A DNA stretch of 64,000 nt from Acidobacteriota bacterium (lineage in GTDB: Bacteria; Acidobacteriota; Thermoanaerobaculia; Multivoradales; J023). Both the position numbers and the translations under genes were made by a program. Each line of letters starts with the position of its first letter. Positions within the stretch are counted from its first letter, which is position 1. Under the pieces are notes generated by a model. It did not search any database. It was not told where the DNA came from and saw only the letters and a program-made list of their open reading frames with translations. Below, piece by piece: positions 35,620-45,714 of this stretch. Location of the stretch: assembly GCA_029263315.1 (NCBI GenBank), contig JAJCXR010000020.1, positions 33,649 through 97,648 on the forward strand, read 5' to 3'.

Positions 35620-37134
35620 ATGGGAAACAATGTGATTGATAGGGATTTTTTGTTTCTCGAAGATACCCAGGATAACCCCGATGATCGTTTCGGAGAGCGT
35701 CTCGAACTGGTGCTCGATCCCATCGCACCCCTCGCTGCCGACCAACCCTTGGCCATTCGCGCCACCCTACAGCTCGACGGACGCCGGGTGCCGGTCATCC
35801 AGTTTCCTGCGGATCCTCAGAATACTTTTGTCAAACAGGGCGTCGCCATCGCTGCCGCCGTCGTCATTGTCGATGTCGAGCAGGGTTTGGACGAATTATG
35901 CTCTTTTGCCCTGCAGCAGGAATCTGCCGAGGCCATCGGTGGTTTCATCGACCTCAGTGGTATGGACGCGGGGACCTATGGACTCTGCGTCGTGGCGCGG
36001 ACGCTCAACTACGGGGGGCGGCCCAACTCCTTACAATATGCCGTGCGGGTGGCCAAGACCGTGTTCAGCACCGGCGGGCCGACTCAACAAGAGGGCATCG
36101 ATGCCGTTTGGTTGCTGGAATATCTAGGTCCTCAGCAAGCTCAGCGATCCATCCGAGCGAACCTACGGCATTTCGGCCCCGCTGGGCAGTTGGCGATGGT
36201 AGAAGGAGCACTCCTGCACGGCGCCGAGGGTCTGCCCCTGAGCTACCCTTTTGAGAAGCGAGCCATCGCCACCGCCCCTGACAACGAGGACGGGATCTTT
36301 ATCTTATCGGCGCAAAATGACCGCCGTAGCCGACTTTTCGAAGCCGAAAGCGATGGCTCATTCGGGGGACCCGAAGCGTTTCCCTTCGATAGTCAGGTGT
36401 TTGGCCATTCCACGTCGATAGAAAGTTGGGTGGCTACGCCAGGAGGTATCGGACGCTATTTTGGTGGCGCCTTGGTCACCGAGCTGACCGAATTCAACCG
36501 TGTCAGTGCAATTGCAGGTGTTGCCGATAGCACCTTCTGGGCCCTCTGCAGCAGCCGCCAATTTGCTGGCAACCAAACGACGTTCCTACGTCGCATTGAT
36601 GAGAACGGCAACGTCATCGCCGAGGTTCGTAGTGTCTCTAGCGCTGCCTTCGAAACCGGCGGCATCTTACGGGTCCTAGCCGACGACGGCGTGTTGGCCT
36701 ACGGCAACTACCGTGGGGGAGGACCGCATGTCGTACGGGTGGGTCCACAGGGCAACGTGGTGGCTGTTTCGGCGGCCTTCCCGGCCAATGTGCTGGATGT
36801 GGGAGTCAATCCTTACACCGGCGAGGCTTTGGTGGTGCAAGTGCGTCTCAGCGGTGGGGTCGAGATCATTCGGCTCAACGCGGCCTTGACCACCCTCACG
36901 ACGCTGGGTCCCCAAGATGATGTCTTTGGCAGCGCTTTCGAGATCTTGATCTCGGCCGATATCAGCGCCCCGGCTAGCGGGCAGCGCCTCTGGATTGCTG
37001 GGCGTCGCAAGGAGAGGCAGCCGTCAGGAGTGTTGAAAGATCGAGGTGCGGTCGGGTTTTTAGATGACAACAACAACTTTACGTTGGTGCAAGGCGGCAT
37101 GGAGCCCCTGTCCTTGTTGCGTGCTCTGTGGTGA
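35620..37134 (+). CDS. Hypothetical protein, probable beta-propeller-like
   Basis: 504 residues from the ATG at 35620, chosen because AAAGGA stands 7 nt upstream; ATGs at 35614 and 35554 are alternatives. No signal peptide. Residues 1-170 form a beta-rich domain (LELVLDPIAPLAADQPLAIRATLQLDGRRVPVIQF). Residues 220-500 show repeating strands with an oscillating pattern (DNEDGIFILSAQNDRRSRL, TTFLRRIDENGNVIAEV, PHVVRVGPQGNVVAVSA, ALVVQVRLSGGVEIIRLNA) suggestive of a propeller. Function unknown; it stands alone on the plus strand. Confidence 0.6.
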   Translation: MGNNVIDRDFLFLEDTQDNPDDRFGERLELVLDPIAPLAADQPLAIRATLQLDGRRVPVIQFPADPQNTFVKQGVAIAAAVVIVDVEQGLDELCSFALQQESAEAIGGFIDLSGMDAGTYGLCVVARTLNYGGRPNSLQYAVRVAKTVFSTGGPTQQEGIDAVWLLEYLGPQQAQRSIRANLRHFGPAGQLAMVEGALLHGAEGLPLSYPFEKRAIATAPDNEDGIFILSAQNDRRSRLFEAESDGSFGGPEAFPFDSQVFGHSTSIESWVATPGGIGRYFGGALVTELTEFNRVSAIAGVADSTFWALCSSRQFAGNQTTFLRRIDENGNVIAEVRSVSSAAFETGGILRVLADDGVLAYGNYRGGGPHVVRVGPQGNVVAVSAAFPANVLDVGVNPYTGEALVVQVRLSGGVEIIRLNAALTTLTTLGPQDDVFGSAFEILISADISAPASGQRLWIAGRRKERQPSGVLKDRGAVGFLDDNNNFTLVQGGMEPLSLLRALW

Positions 37135-37144
37135 TGCGCCGCCG

Positions 37145-37262
37145 GAGAATGCGTCTCTTCTTCTTCGGTCAGATGCGCCTTCAGCTCATCCTCAAGCCGC
37201 AGCCACCGCTTGAGCAGGGCGCTGAGACGCTCGGGATCCTAGTCGCCGTGCACCCGAATGGC
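37145..37262 (-). pseudogene. Short coding-like fragment on the minus strand
   Basis: The minus strand reads VHGD, then stop, then DPERLSALLKRWLRLEDELKAHLTEEEETH without another stop into the preceding gene. The helical text looks like a genuine protein end with one nonsense mutation (TAG), but there is no start or downstream completion. Probably a relic; identity unknown. Confidence 0.2.
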
Positions 37263-37310
37263 CTTAATCGAGACGGCTGACCGCTGCCGACGAGACGCGG
37301 CCTCCGAAGC

Positions 37311-37634
37311 TCATTCGGTGATCAGGCTAATCTCAGCGCAGGGCGCACCGCACTCTTCGATGATGTCGAAGACGAGATCGATTATCGGCTCGCGGGTCCA
37401 TATCTCGCCACCGTCCTTCATGATCAGGGCGACCTCCCGGGAATGGTATTGGACGACGGAGCCCACACCACCGCTCTGGATCAAGTCGATCGCCTCTTCC
37501 CAAGGTACCTTGGGAGCTGCGGCCTTTCCGCTTGAGGCGCAACCGGCGAGCCAAAGGCCTGCAACGACGCAGAGCCACACCCAGATCACAAGGTGAGTTT
37601 GTCCCGTGAGCGTCCGAAGGTTCAAAATGAGCAC
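37311..37634 (-). CDS. Small lipoprotein, unknown function
   Basis: 107 residues. Signal peptide with lipobox LWLAGCASSG (lipidated Cys near residue 31). The mature part is a single small domain, WEEAIDLIQSGGVGSVVQYHSREVALIMKDGGEIWTREP, with a C-terminal EECGAPCAEI containing two Cys that could pair. Membrane-anchored in the periplasm. Its start overlaps the end of the upstream lipoprotein gene by 13 nt on the same strand, so the two form an operon. Confidence 0.7.
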   Translation of the reverse strand: MLILNLRTLTGQTHLVIWVWLCVVAGLWLAGCASSGKAAAPKVPWEEAIDLIQSGGVGSVVQYHSREVALIMKDGGEIWTREPIIDLVFDIIEECGAPCAEISLITE

Positions 37635-38023
37635 TCGTCGAGCTCTGGCGGCAGACTCCCTGCTTGCGCGATCCGATCGATCCTGATCTGGCCCGAAGCG
37701 TCGGCATCGAGATGGACCAAAATCGGATACTCCCCCGAGCTGGTGAAGGTGCTCTCGACCGGTTCATAGCCAGCGGCGGAGACCGTCAACAGGTAGTCTC
37801 GCTGCCCGGGACCGACCATGCCACCGATCGCGAAGCAACCTTCGGCGTCGGTCTCGCCGTCGAAGGTCAACGACTCTCCGAGATGCCCAAGATGCACCTC
37901 GATGCCGGCGACACCATCGCCCGCCCCGTCGAGAACCCGCCCGAACACATCGATGTGGCCGTCGCAGCCGACGGAGAAAACCAAAAGAAGGAGCATCAAG
38001 AGGCGTTGTATCGTCCTACTCAT
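37622..38023 (-). CDS. Lipoprotein with carboxypeptidase-regulatory-like domain
   Basis: 133 residues from the ATG at 38023, preceded by AGGAG; the frame is open further 5'. Lipobox LLLVFSVGCDG, then a transthyretin-like beta sandwich (GHIDVFGRVLDGAGDGVAGIEVHLG, DAEGCFAIGGMVGPGQRDYLLTVSAAGYEPVE). Such domains serve as modules for surface interaction. Periplasmic membrane anchor expected. Co-directional and overlapping with the following small lipoprotein gene. Confidence 0.72.
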   Translation of the reverse strand: MSRTIQRLLMLLLLVFSVGCDGHIDVFGRVLDGAGDGVAGIEVHLGHLGESLTFDGETDAEGCFAIGGMVGPGQRDYLLTVSAAGYEPVESTFTSSGEYPILVHLDADASGQIRIDRIAQAGSLPPELDECSF

Positions 38024-38238
38024 TTCCAGTCTCCTTGGAAGGTGGGCCACTCGGATCTCCTGTAGTTGAAACAAGTTGAAACATTGCTTCAAGGGTAGCA
38101 GAGCCGATTCTTCCGAAGCGCACAGATCAATCGACTCGCACACCAACAGCTCGTACAGAAACAGCTCGTACAGGAATCAATGAAGCCGTAGATGCGCCGG
38201 TTGATTTGGTAGGCTCCGACGATCGGGGGGACATCTCA

Positions 38239-39003
38239 ATGAAAGACCTACTTGCCCTGCACGAGCGAGCCAAGGAGCTTCGCTGCCTCTATGCCATCGA
38301 TAGGATCGTTTCCGATCGCGAGCAGACTCCAGCCAGCGCCTTCTCGAGAGTGCTGCAAGAAGTTCCAGCGGGTTGGCGGCACTCCGACTCAACGGGGGCT
38401 CGCATCACCTACCTTGGACGCATTTATATCGGGCCAGGGTTTGTCTCGGATGGGCAGATCTTGTCGGAGCCCATCCGTCTGTGGGGGGTGGTTGTAGGAC
38501 ACATCGAAGTCAGCGATACAGCGGACGCGGGTGAGCCACCGTTTCTACCCGAGGAAATTGAGCTTCTAGGCCGAATATCGAGCCGGCTCGGCGAATACTT
38601 GGAATGGAAACACACCGAGCTGCTCGGAGAACGCGCCTCGCCGAGAAGGAATCATTGGGCTTGGCGGCAACGTTTCGCCCAGGCGCTGGCCAAAAAGATC
38701 GATACCGAGCGGTTCGGTGTGTCGCAAGTCTTCATCGGTGGCAGCACAGCGCGTGGCTCTGCGGGTCCCGGCAGCGACATCGATCTGTACATCAGATTCC
38801 GTGGGACGATGGCTCAGAAGCAAGAGCTGAGCACCTGGCTTGAGGGTTGGAGCCTCTGTTTGGGAGAGGTGGCATTCCAACAGACGGGGCAGCCATTTCC
38901 GGAGGGTATGCTGAATATTCAGTGGCTGGACAAGGAACCGGATGTCCGGCGACGGGCCGAGCTGGAGGAGCTGGAGCTGAGCACCCAGCTTCCGACTGAA
39001 TGA
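38239..39003 (+). CDS. GAF-like domain fused to MNT-type nucleotidyltransferase
   Basis: 254 residues from the ATG at 38239. The N-terminal 140 residues resemble the GAF-like sensory module with a wide-open Trp/Gly pattern (QEVPAGWRHSDSTGARITYLGRIY, RLWGVVVGHIEVSDTADAGEPPFLPEEIELL). Residues about 165-185 hold the nucleotidyltransferase P-loop GGSTARGSAGPGSDIDLYI, with the paired Asp of DID. This is the MNT/Pol-beta type core, but with no HEPN or toxin partner beside it. The combination suggests sensing plus nucleotidyl or AMP transfer to an unknown acceptor. Confidence 0.6.
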   Translation: MKDLLALHERAKELRCLYAIDRIVSDREQTPASAFSRVLQEVPAGWRHSDSTGARITYLGRIYIGPGFVSDGQILSEPIRLWGVVVGHIEVSDTADAGEPPFLPEEIELLGRISSRLGEYLEWKHTELLGERASPRRNHWAWRQRFAQALAKKIDTERFGVSQVFIGGSTARGSAGPGSDIDLYIRFRGTMAQKQELSTWLEGWSLCLGEVAFQQTGQPFPEGMLNIQWLDKEPDVRRRAELEELELSTQLPTE

Positions 39004-39057
39004 GGGCCGCGCAAGACCATCAAAGGCCCGCCGGTACCGTCACGCGACAGATGGATT

Positions 39058-40704
<1,647 letters not shown>

Positions 40705-40736
40705 CTATTTTGTCTCGCAAAGCCTTGTGGGACAGC

Positions 40737-41027
40737 TCAGCGGTTGACGGTGGCTAGAATCTCGCCCTCGCGGAGGATCAGGAATTCCTGGTCATCGACC
40801 TGGATCTCGCTGCCGGAATATCTGCCGATGAGGACTAGGTCGCCGTCTACGACGTCCATCGGGCTTCGCGAGCCATCCTCGTTCACTTTGCCGGGACCGA
40901 CGGCGAAAACCTTGGCTTCCTGAGGTTTTTCCTTGGCGCTGTCGGGGACGATGATGCCACCGTGCACCTGCTCTTCCATCTCGATGCGTTGAACGAGCAC
41001 ACGATCCTGCAGGGGACGTACGTTCAT
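40737..41027 (-). CDS. groS: Co-chaperonin GroES
   Basis: 96 residues, standard length. MNVRPLQDRVLVQRIEMEEQVHGGIIVPDSAKEKP with the mobile loop (around 20-32), then GPGKVNEDG and a C-terminal EFLILREGEILATV. It caps GroEL in the ATP cycle. First gene of the groS-groL operon, with TAGGAGG 8 nt before the ATG. The inverted CIRCE element typical of HrcA control (TTAGCACTC-N9-GAGTGCTAA) was not found in the 200 nt upstream, so a different mode of heat control is possible. Confidence 0.98.
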   Translation of the reverse strand: MNVRPLQDRVLVQRIEMEEQVHGGIIVPDSAKEKPQEAKVFAVGPGKVNEDGSRSPMDVVDGDLVLIGRYSGSEIQVDDQEFLILREGEILATVNR

Positions 41028-41354
41028 CGTTTTGGCCTCCTAGGCGAAAATTCTGATACTCCATCGAGGCCTTCTTCAGCTGGTACTACGTCGGGCGGAG
41101 GGTGAGGTCGTGTCGGCTCCCCTGGGAGCAGGAGCGCACGGCCTCGATGGCCAGCGGGCTGCATGCCGCGGCGAGAGCTCGGACGGATGCGTCCGCCCTC
41201 ATTCTCCCAGCCGGCCAGGGCATCTCTCTGTGTTGATTCTGCCATCTGGGGTCCATTGCGAGCCTGACGCCAACGCCGGATCTCGCTCGAAGGCCCTTCG
41301 CCGGAGTACTTCGCTCAGAGGTGGAGCGGTTCCGTCAGCTCGCCATTGCTCCGG
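41028..41354. other. Upstream region of groS
   Basis: 327 nt that must carry the groSL promoter on the minus strand. Apart from the Shine-Dalgarno TAGGAGG near 41035 I see no CIRCE-like inverted repeat. Overlapping open frames are not convincing genes. Confidence 0.4.
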
Positions 41355-41468
41355 TCAAATCTTGGCTTTGGGTCGCTTCGCTTCCTTGTCCTTCGCTTTC
41401 GCCTTCTGTTTGCGAACGTCTTGCTTCTTGCTTTTGTTTTTGTCTTTTCTTCCGCCTTTATCGCCCAT
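41355..41468 (-). CDS. Lysine-rich small protein (37 aa)
   Basis: A short frame beginning MGDKGGRKDKNKSKKQ and ending KRPKAKI, with GGAG 8 nt upstream of the ATG. About two-fifths of the residues are Lys or Arg and there is no hydrophobic segment. The MGDKGG[RK]KDKxKSKKQ pattern resembles a family of tiny bacterial proteins I recall as annotated hypothetical. It probably binds nucleic acid or ribosomes, which is inference. It sits 81 nt upstream of the next small minus-strand gene's stop and 327 nt from groS. Confidence 0.65.
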   Translation of the reverse strand: MGDKGGRKDKNKSKKQDVRKQKAKAKDKEAKRPKAKI

Positions 41469-41549
41469 TGAAAAATCTCCAATCGTTGTTTTCGGTCGTT
41501 GCCGCCTACCTCGAATTGGCAGAGCAGTCCTCCCGGTCGGGAGACTTCG

Positions 41550-41804
41550 CTACCCTTTGGGCGTCGCCAAATGCGACCGTGCCAACGCCACTTGAGAGGC
41601 GACGAGGTCCGGCGCCGGGACCACCATTTTCACAATGTTCTGGATCTGTGATCGGGAGTAGCCCGCCTCTTCGGAATCTGGATGCGCCGTCACAATGCCC
41701 TCGTAGAGTCCCAGGGCCTGGTGTAAGTCCTTCAAGCCGTAATGGGCCTCGTGAGCCGTGGCATAGCCGCCGGCTGCTGCCAAAAGGTGAATGTCGTCGC
41801 TCAT
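41550..41804 (-). CDS. Small TPR-like protein
   Basis: 84 residues. A single helical hairpin: AHEAHYGLKDLHQALGLYEGIVTAHPDSEEAGYSRSQIQNIVKMVV, a TPR-like unit, then helix LVASQVALARSHL. Similar short proteins with the HYxxKDLxxALxLYxxI pattern recur in other bacteria. Soluble. Its promoter must lie in the 226 nt shared with the divergent histidine kinase gene, which holds operator pair 1. Confidence 0.65.
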   Translation of the reverse strand: MSDDIHLLAAAGGYATAHEAHYGLKDLHQALGLYEGIVTAHPDSEEAGYSRSQIQNIVKMVVPAPDLVASQVALARSHLATPKG

Positions 41805-41917
41805 GTTGGCTCTCCGATTTCCTGTCGAGATGATGTTGCGGCAGAAGGGCGTGAGCTGGCGCTCGAAACGCTGCTCGGCGTAATTTAGATTATGCCCAAG
41901 TCGAGCTCAGAGTAAGA

Positions 41918-41963
41918 GCAGTTAGTACCCAGCCACCCTGGGCAGGTGATCCGTAGAAACTAC
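41918..41963 (+). promoter_or_regulatory. Paired inverted operator 1, upstream of the histidine kinase gene
   Basis: GCAGTTAGTAC (41918-41928) and GTAGAAACTAC (41953-41963), 24 nt between. The right half-site is a perfect example of the motif; the left is the weakest of the five left halves. The pair is centred about 90 nt before the histidine kinase start at 42031, which suggests autoregulation. A TATTAT at about 42003 could serve as a -10 element. Confidence 0.55.
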
Positions 41964-42030
41964 TCACCTTGCACCAGAGGCCCCGTTCTAAGGGTTTGCA
42001 TGCTATTATTCATTGAAATAAAGAAAAAAA

Positions 42031-43740
42031 ATGTGCGCTAAAACTGTATTTCTCGGCAGCCGCAGCGGCAACATCGCCGCGTTTCGCGCCGCTACGCGCG
42101 CCGTCTTAGAGAACCACACCTTTGCTGATACAGCCAAGGCGATTTTGATGGAATGTGAAAACACCGTGGGTGCGGGGGCGAGCTTCGTGGCGTTGAGCAC
42201 AGCGGATTCCACGCCGGGCACTGAGGGCATCGCGCTCGCCGTGCTCAATGCCGACGCCGTCGACCTCGGGGCTCCCGCCGGTCTGTCGGCGCCGCTGCGT
42301 CGGCTCTGTGCCCGCGCTGTCAAACGCGGAGGAAGCGCCGCCTTCAGCAATCATCTATCGCAGGGCGTCGAGACCTCGACCCCGTCCGAGCAAGGCGCGG
42401 CACCGCGGAACGCCTTGTGCTCGGCGGTCCGCGTCGGCGGTGAAGTCGCGGGGTTCCTCGGCCTGCTGAACAAGGCCACGGGTTTTGTCGCCAGCGACCG
42501 CGAGCTGGCCGGGGCCTTCGCCGATCTTCTCGGCGTGGCGATGCTCAAGAGCCGCACCCTCAACGGTTTCGACGAGGCCCTGCGGGAAGCCACGCTAGCG
42601 CTGACCCGTAGCCTCGACCGCGAGACCGTGCTGACGACTCTGCTCGACCGCTTGCACCTGATGGTCCCCTTCGACCGTGGCAGCATCATGCTGCTCGAAG
42701 AGACCTCGCGGATCTCAGTGCGCGCCGTCTTCGATGGCCAACACGTCGTGCGGCTGGCACCCGACGAACGGCCGCAGCTCGACATGACCAAACATCCCAT
42801 CGTGCAAGGCATCTTGACCACCGGCACCGCGGTGTTGATCTCCGATCTACGCGCCCACCCTGACTGGAGCCTAACCGCCGATCGGTCCAAGGAGGTGAGC
42901 TGGCTCGGGGTGCCCCTCTTCGCCCTGGGGAACGTGGCCGGATTGTTCGCCTTGTCAAAAGGCGAGCCCGATTTCTTCAATCGGGAACACCTGCGGTTAG
43001 CCGAAGCGTTGTCGTCGCAGGCTTCGGTGGCGGTCGAGAATGCGATTCTCTTCGAGCAGATGCAGGTCTCGACGGCACGTATGCAAGCCCTCTCCCGCCG
43101 CCTGGTGGACGTGCAGGAGACGGAGCGGCGCCATATCGCCCGCGAGTTGCACGACGAAGCTGGGCAGGCCTTGGCTTCGCTGCGCTACGGGCTACGCCTG
43201 CTCGAACGGGAAATCGATCAGGGACAAAGTGTGAGCGCCCGGGTGGCCGAGCTGATGAAGGGCACCGATGCCGTCATCGACGGTCTACATCGCTTGGCCG
43301 CGGATCTACGACCCGCCAGCCTCGATCACCTCGGGCTCGAGGCGGCGCTACGCCACTACTCGCGCACGGCGGCGGCGAAGTTCGGTTTCGAGGTTCGTTT
43401 CAAAGCACGAGGTTTCACCGGCAAACGCTTACCGATGGGGCTGGAAACGGCCCTTTTTCGAGTCGTCCAAGAGGCGATGACCAATGTCGTGCGTCATGCT
43501 CACGCCACCCGTATCGATATCCTGTTGGAGCATCGCGGCGACCGCGTCATGCTGATGGTCGAGGACGACGGCGGCGGCTTCGAACCAGACCGTGCCCAGA
43601 GCGGGGAGCATTTTGGCCTGCTGGGTTTGCAAGAACGTGCCGAGGCCTTGGGCGGGACGCTGACCATCGAGAGCAAGCCGGGAGCCGGGACAACCATTGT
43701 TGTGGAGGTGGCGAGTGCCGATCCGAATCCTGATCGCTGA
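42031..43740 (+). CDS. GAF-GAF sensor histidine kinase (NarL-family, HisKA_3)
   Basis: 569 residues, cytosolic (no TM). Two GAF-like modules fill about 15-335 (second one with LTRSLDRETVLTTLLDRLHLMVPFDRGSIML). The dimerisation box has the phosphorylatable His374 in RRHIARELHDEAGQALASLRYGLRLLE. The ATP-binding domain shows EAMTNVVRHAHATRIDI, EDDGGGFEPD and HFGLLGLQERAEALGGTL. The ligand of the GAF domains is unknown. It overlaps the response regulator gene by 26 nt and is preceded by operator pair 1; the start has only a weak A-rich ribosome site. Confidence 0.9.
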   Translation: MCAKTVFLGSRSGNIAAFRAATRAVLENHTFADTAKAILMECENTVGAGASFVALSTADSTPGTEGIALAVLNADAVDLGAPAGLSAPLRRLCARAVKRGGSAAFSNHLSQGVETSTPSEQGAAPRNALCSAVRVGGEVAGFLGLLNKATGFVASDRELAGAFADLLGVAMLKSRTLNGFDEALREATLALTRSLDRETVLTTLLDRLHLMVPFDRGSIMLLEETSRISVRAVFDGQHVVRLAPDERPQLDMTKHPIVQGILTTGTAVLISDLRAHPDWSLTADRSKEVSWLGVPLFALGNVAGLFALSKGEPDFFNREHLRLAEALSSQASVAVENAILFEQMQVSTARMQALSRRLVDVQETERRHIARELHDEAGQALASLRYGLRLLEREIDQGQSVSARVAELMKGTDAVIDGLHRLAADLRPASLDHLGLEAALRHYSRTAAAKFGFEVRFKARGFTGKRLPMGLETALFRVVQEAMTNVVRHAHATRIDILLEHRGDRVMLMVEDDGGGFEPDRAQSGEHFGLLGLQERAEALGGTLTIESKPGAGTTIVVEVASADPNPDR

Positions 43741-44389
43741 TGATCACACCGTCGTCCGCTCCGGGCTGCGAGCCCTGCTCCGCGTCGCCACCGATCTCGA
43801 AATCGTCGGTGAGGCGGAAAATGGCACCGAAGCGCTGCTTCTCACCGAGCAGCTACACCCGGATTTGGTCTTGCTCGATATCACCATGCCCCCGGAGAAC
43901 GGTATCGAGACGGCGAAACAGCTGAAAGACAAGTTCCCGCAGACCATCATTCTTTTCCTCACCATGCACGAAGACGAGGGGCTGCTGCACGAAGCGCTGC
44001 GTACGGGGGCGGCGGGATATGTGATCAAGCGGGCCGAGGAAACCGAGATTCTCCAGGCGATCCGCACCGCGATTCAAGGCGACATCTACGTACATCCGGC
44101 GATGACCCGTGCCCTGTTGCACCAACCCGTCACGACGCAGCACCGGCGCGGAGCGCTGGTGGATTCGCTCACCCCCCGCGAGGTCGAAGTCTTGCTGCTG
44201 CTCGCCAAAGGCAATACCAATCGGCAAATCGCTGGCCTCCTCAGCCTCTCGGTACGCACGGTGGAAAACCACCGCGCCAACCTGATGGGCAAGCTCGGCC
44301 TGGTGAGCCGGGTCGAGTTGGTCAACTACGCCGAGGAACAGGGCCTGCTCGCAAGCGACAGGAATCGCCATCTTCCACCCACCTTGTAA
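43715..44389 (+). CDS. NarL-type response regulator with LuxR-type HTH
   Basis: 224 residues from GTG at 43715, with GGAGG at 43704-43708, inside the end of the kinase gene. Receiver: RILIADDHTVVRSGL with DD, phosphoacceptor Asp55 in DLVLLDITMP, then Thr and Lys as usual (YVIKRAEE). The C-terminal HTH reads SLTPREVEVLLLLAKGNTNRQIAGLLSLSVRTVENHRANLMGKL, a normal four-helix LuxR/NarL domain. It is the natural candidate to bind the five paired motifs that flank the neighbouring genes. Confidence 0.92.
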   Translation: MPIRILIADDHTVVRSGLRALLRVATDLEIVGEAENGTEALLLTEQLHPDLVLLDITMPPENGIETAKQLKDKFPQTIILFLTMHEDEGLLHEALRTGAAGYVIKRAEETEILQAIRTAIQGDIYVHPAMTRALLHQPVTTQHRRGALVDSLTPREVEVLLLLAKGNTNRQIAGLLSLSVRTVENHRANLMGKLGLVSRVELVNYAEEQGLLASDRNRHLPPTL

Positions 44390-44461
44390 TCCCCCGGCAG
44401 CCTCGACGGACCTGGATGGGTACTTTCATTTTTCCGAGACTCATTCCGGGGGTCATCTCGA

Positions 44462-45583
44462 CTACGCCCCCAACTCCTGCAGTGTCCGCAGGAAGGTGAT
44501 GACGTCTTCACGGCTCAACATGCCGATGACCTGTTCATTCTGGATCACCGGCAACTGGTTGACTCCGTCGCGGTCCATCATCTGGAGAGCGCCCCACAGC
44601 TCACCGTCGGGACCGATGTGCTGCAATTGCTCCAAGGGAAGCATGGCTTGCGCGGCGCTGGTTGTAGGCCATTCGAGACGTGGCACCTCCTTGATCCGGT
44701 GCAGGGTCACCAAACCCACGGTTTGATCTCCGCGATCGACCAAGAAGCAGCGTTGTCCGCCGACGAGGATGTGATCGTCGACTACCTGCTGCAGCGTCAT
44801 ATCGGCGGGTACGGCAGCGCACCGGGGGCCCATGGCCTGGGCGACGCGATGGCCCGCCAGCTGCCCCTTGAACATGACTTGCTGTACTTGGGCAGCCGCC
44901 GCGTTGTCCAGGAACCAGCCGATGAAGGCGATCCAGATCCCACCGCCGAAGTTGCCACTGAACATCTGCCAGATGCCGACAAAGATGAACATGAAAGCAA
45001 AGAGCCGACCGACATTGGCGGCGACGAGGGTCGCCCGGCGCAGGTCTCCGGTGAGCTTCCACACCACGGCCCGAAAGACGCGACCACCGTCGAGCGGAAA
45101 TCCGGGAATCAGGTTGAACAGCAGCAGAGACAAGTTGATGAGGGCGAGGTACTTGGCCAGTCCCAGCAGGGTTTCCGTACCGGCGAGCAGCGGCTGCACT
45201 GCGAAGCACGCCACCGCCAGCACCAGACTCACGATCGGCCCTGCGATGGCGATGAGGAATTCGGCGATGGCGCTGGGCGGTTCCGCCCCCAGCCGAGCGA
45301 CCCCTCCGAAAAGAAAAAGCGTAATGCTGCGCACCGGAATTTTGTAGCGCAGCGCCACCACCGAATGCCCGAGCTCGTGCAGTAGCACACTGGCAAAGAG
45401 CAGGATGGCTGTCACCGCGCCCATGAACCAGTAGAGCAGCGGCGGCCAGTCTTTGAACTCGCTGGGGTAGTAGGTGCCCGCGAGCATCCAGGTGAGCAGC
45501 GCGAAGACCACGAACCAGGAGTAATCCAAACCGATGGGGATTCCAAGAATTCTGCCGAGGGACACATTGTGATGAGTCGTCAT
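44462..45583 (-). CDS. Site-2-type intramembrane metalloprotease with two CBS domains
   Basis: 373 residues. Multi-TM. The zinc site is LLHELGHSVVALRY (His69, Glu70, His73) with the third ligand in NLIPGFPLDGGRVFRAV. After the membrane core (about 1-225) come two CBS modules (AQAMGPRCAAVPADMTLQQVVDDHIL and LLPLEQLQHIGPDGELWGAL), which usually bind adenosyl nucleotides. It cleaves substrates within the membrane, typically transcription regulators or signal proteins. Operator pair 2 lies about 280 nt upstream, and a strong hairpin is in the presumed leader. Confidence 0.9.
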   Translation of the reverse strand: MTTHHNVSLGRILGIPIGLDYSWFVVFALLTWMLAGTYYPSEFKDWPPLLYWFMGAVTAILLFASVLLHELGHSVVALRYKIPVRSITLFLFGGVARLGAEPPSAIAEFLIAIAGPIVSLVLAVACFAVQPLLAGTETLLGLAKYLALINLSLLLFNLIPGFPLDGGRVFRAVVWKLTGDLRRATLVAANVGRLFAFMFIFVGIWQMFSGNFGGGIWIAFIGWFLDNAAAAQVQQVMFKGQLAGHRVAQAMGPRCAAVPADMTLQQVVDDHILVGGQRCFLVDRGDQTVGLVTLHRIKEVPRLEWPTTSAAQAMLPLEQLQHIGPDGELWGALQMMDRDGVNQLPVIQNEQVIGMLSREDVITFLRTLQELGA

Positions 45584-45681
45584 CTTTTCATTTTACCTTC
45601 TGTGCTCCACCGTTCTTAGGCTCCGCGCGCTGAACCAAGAAATGCCCGCCGGGAGGAGGATGCCCGGCAGGCTAGCATTCG

Positions 45682-45714
45682 CTTGCCACCTCGATATGGC
45701 TGGAGGTGGACAAG
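45682..45714 (-). promoter_or_regulatory. Leader hairpin upstream of site-2 protease gene
   Basis: CTTGCCACCTC (45682-45692) pairs with GAGGTGG-A-CAAG (45703-45714), an 11-bp stem with one bulge and a 10-nt loop. It lies between operator pair 2 and the gene start, 100-130 nt before the ATG, so it may be in the 5' UTR. Role unknown; it could also be an intrinsic terminator for the gene ending at 45879. Confidence 0.4.

Noticed and set aside
41028..41240. CIRCE heat-shock operator before groS
   Set aside because: The TTAGCACTC-N9-GAGTGCTAA inverted repeat was looked for and is absent.
41024..41245. 73-residue minus-strand frame overlapping the groS start
   Set aside because: Composition is that of GC-rich noncoding sequence and it overlaps the real start region of groS.
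44394..44456. CCCCCGG/CCGGGGG inverted repeat between convergent genes
   Set aside because: Only 7 bp with a loop near 50 nt; not convincing as a terminator.
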